Assembly (NCBI GenBank): GCA_916613615.1
Contig: OU744731.1
Span: 17,950,328-18,014,327, forward strand
Reading direction: 5' to 3'
Length of the DNA: 64,000 nucleotides
DNA from: Steromphala cineraria
Taxonomy: Eukaryota; Mollusca; Gastropoda; Trochida; Trochidae
Shown: piece by piece, positions 61,050 through 64,000 of the stretch
How the letters are laid out: every line of letters begins with the position of its first letter
Numbering within the stretch: the first letter of the stretch is position 1
Made by a program: the position numbers and the translations under genes
Notes under the pieces: generated by a model
What the model was told of the DNA's origin: nothing
The model's database searches: none
What the model saw: only the letters and a program-made list of their open reading frames with translations

Positions 61050-64000
61050 GAGCCCTTGTTTGGGGCCACGAAGTCGCCTAATTTGAATAATTTCTATTGA
61101 ATATATACATAGAATAAACACAACAACCTTTATCGTGGACCTCTCACACAGATACAGAAACTTATGAGAATTATGAAATATTCATTGTCGCAAGAATTAT
61201 TAAATCAATGGAGGTCACTCTCTAGAGCTTACTGGACAAGACGAGGGAGACCTAGTTTTAAAGGCAAGACCCTTTGCTATCGACCTTGTAAATAAATATA
61301 AGCTTTACCGTCAAAGTTATAAAAACAGATTAGGTTTAAGGAAAATATTTATTGTCTAACCTATGTTTCAAATTGATATTCTTGTTTATAAAGACCACAA
61401 CATTAACTTCTTTGAGTGGCATTTAGAAGCTGGAAGTCAAATAAGAACGAATATTTTGTTGTATATCCATAAAATATTCGTCCTTATTTAACCACAACAT
61501 TAGAAGACAGAACAGTATATTTGGAGCAGGTTGTATTGTTCTGTCATATCATAGGATGATTAATAAAATGTCTTGACAGGAAATGCAACCACTTTGTAAA
61601 AAATTAAGTTATCCCTGTAAACACTTTATTGCATTGATTCAAAGATTTCCAATTCTCTTTAATCGGCGATTATCAGTATTCATTCTGAGAAATTAGAATT
61701 AGTTGGTGAGTTTGGAAATTCATCATCAATGTCACCCAGAAGGTTTATGTACAGGTCATTGTTCAATGGTTGCATACACGCTGAAAGGCATTATGCAATA
61801 TTTAGCAAAGGTGTCGACATGTTAACATGACTGAGATTTAAGGATAAAAATATTTAAAATTCTGTTGAGATTAATGAATTTCTATTTCTACGGGATATTT
61901 CATGAAATATTAATCTTGCAGTTCACTTCACAGCTTTGTTGTATGGCAGTTTTATGCGACATAGTTATTTCTCATTTTAAATGTGATTTGAAAAGAACAA
62001 TGCGGGATTTGAATAAATGAATAAATATGAATAATTCTATCATAAACCGTCAAAATGTGAATGTTGTCAACACTACAGTGTTAATCATGAGCTAGAAATT
62101 CAAAACGATATGACTTCTTCACGAAAGGAGTGCTGGAAAATGAAGTTCGGTACGAAAATGAGTTATGCAGATCGCTTGGTCAAATCAAAAGTATCTTCAT
62201 TCTCACACTGCATGGTAAGCAATACCATACCAGGCTTTTTATGGTCATATCATATGCCCAAGTTTCGAAAAAAGAAAAAGTCTAAGCATCCCTTTTGTAG
62301 TTGAAGGTAAAATGGCAAGGACCTTAAAATTCAAAAGCGACATAGTATTTATATATGTTAAAAAGTAACTTTCACATTTTGACCTTATAAGAATAATCAT
62401 AGAGTTAACACTCACAAGCATCCTATTTTTTTCTGTGATCCTGTATGAGTTAGGTGAATACATGAACTACTGAAAAGAATACCTTCCATTGAAATTATAA
62501 AATGTGCAGTTGAATGTTTGTAGTAACTGATAGGGGTTTTGTATCTTCTATTGTATATGAACCTCCCTTATTATCATTCGCTAAAACAAGAGTTTCTAAG
62601 TTTCCGTCCCTTTTCTAACTTTATCAGAGAAAGGTACTATTACTAGTATTAATGCTTCATTCTGTATATTTCTTGCTATATTAACGCTATGTTGGCGATG
62701 AATATAGCCACTGCCTTTGTTTTAAGGGCAGTGATAAACCCCTTATAGAGATAACATTTAAGCTTTTAATCGAACCAGGTTATCAACCGATTTACGACTC
62801 ATCTTCGACATTTGATTCACGACTGACTTAATTGGTCTACAAACCAAGAATTTAAACCTTTTCTTCTACAAGTTCTTTGTCAAAAACATCTCTTTTCGAA
62901 AAATAAAGCACAAAGTTCAGACATTTTGACTACTGTGTTATCCTCAAAAATAACAATCGAGGTCACTTCCTCTGCAACTGTTTTAGACTTTCACATTGAT
63001 AAGAGTGTTACAAATAAGTATGAAAGAAATCTACTCAGACACCCCAGAAACTATGACAAAAAGTAGAACAATTTTGCAAAGCCCCAATCTGAACGAAGAT
63101 CAAGGTAATATTCCATATGATTTACCACCCAATTTCAGCAGCTGCCCAGAATCCCTCGGGATTATCAGAGAATAAGCACTACTGAGGTTAGTTATTTCAT
63201 GTACACTCGATATAACAGCACAACGACAACGGTACCGGTGATGTCACTAGTCGTGTTCTTCAACTTGTCCCTAAAGCGGGTCACTGGGTAAGTGGCAATT
63301 GGTGGTACCCGGTCAGCATCAAACCCTTTATGCATACATTTTATATGAACACAAATTGTGTTTAAAATAGAAAAACAATGCATTATTATAGAAATGATTA
63401 TAACAGTGTTTTAAAAGATAAGTAAGATAAGTTATTCTCAAATCATAAAAACCAAGAGTGAGTTTTTTTTAGGAATTTGTGCATTGTACAGATCGTGAAA
63501 ATCTTTCACCTTCATAATTTAATTTCACAACAATTTAAACTGTTAAAAGGACTTGTTAACATGAGTCATCATTCAATGTTAGCATCAGCAAGTGTCGGCT
63601 GAGGTACTTTACATGCGAATTGAATAAAAAGAAGTGACCTTATAGTTTTACTTTTTGGATAAGATAAACACAACCACAAAACAAACTCTAAAATGTTCAA
63701 ATACAAATTATCAGCGCAGGCAGAAAAATTCAAATGTACTGTCAATGTAGTTACACAAGAAAGTTAGTGTCAGAATAAATCTTGAGTACACGCTGTATCA
63801 AACAGCCTTTTCCTTCCTAAATGGCAACTATGTAAATCTAGGTTGAGGGAACATTATGTTTGTCGAAGGTTGTCTTACACTGTCATACCATATGTTGATG
63901 ATTCATGCATATACTACAGTAGGGAATATTTGAAAAATGTGTTTTCCATATAATAAAAACCATGTGAATAATTCATCCATATATCATCAAAAGTTATAGC
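61050..64000. other. Intergenic to window end
   Basis: Apart from the hairpin near 61.44 kb nothing is supported. A frame near 62.1 kb with CW and a following gtaagc was considered as a third paralogue and rejected on phase. Confidence 0.5.
61439..61489. repeat. Hairpin of about 19-bp arms
   Basis: aaataagaacgaatatttt pairs with aaaatattcgtccttattt, with one mismatch and a loop of 13 nt. Confidence 0.75.

Noticed and set aside
62110..62214. Possible exon 2 of a third paralogue (KECWKMKF...SHC before gtaagc)
   Set aside because: The CW motif is suggestive, but the acceptor is poor, the donor phase is 0 instead of 2, and no matching exons 1, 3, 4 or 5 were found.

Overview
The window is AT-rich, intron-bearing animal DNA. 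It has no operons, no dense coding and no bacterial gene structure. Its repeats are a tRNA-headed SINE with a conserved central block, AGGTCAAAGGTCAAGGTCAC repeats, TTAA-flanked miniature elements, Tc1 relics, CR1/Rex-like LINE ends and mobile minisatellites. Together these suggest a lophotrochozoan invertebrate, most likely a mollusc and perhaps a bivalve. The organism call is inference from repeat content only.

Layout. 1-8.7 kb holds no recognisable gene but has a 146-bp palindrome and CRE-like repeats. 8.75-12.0 kb contains two copies of a 36-bp minisatellite-bearing element on either side of a 5'-truncated LINE with an open reverse-transcriptase frame; the second copy sits inside an older 21-bp minisatellite. 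12-40 kb is repeat-rich intergenic DNA: a miniature inverted-repeat element nested in a palindrome, a TTAA element, nuclear-receptor-like repeats, a 1.7-kb foldback element with ACGTT-rich arms, and a SINE. 40.4-50.2 kb and 51.4-58.9 kb each carry one gene, head to tail on the + strand. 59-64 kb is again intergenic with a few miniature elements.

Main result. Splicing the short exons by hand gives two paralogous genes, each with five coding exons. Both show intron phases 1-2-1-2, an N-terminal signal peptide and a small secreted protein (155 and 172 aa) with ten cysteines at nearly identical positions. I do not recognise the family. Gene A ends at an in-frame TGA, but the next 18 codons still align with the C-terminus of gene B, so gene A appears to have lost (or reads through to) a C-terminal tail. 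Gene A is followed by five tandem 29-bp repeats that each contain AATAAA. Both genes have a TATA-like box 26-31 bp upstream of a shared TCACAT initiator-like motif. Their large introns are crowded with transposons: Tc1, miniature elements, a LINE split by a foldback element, and a SINE.

The genes probably arose by local tandem duplication and may act extracellularly. Nothing in the sequence fixes their function.
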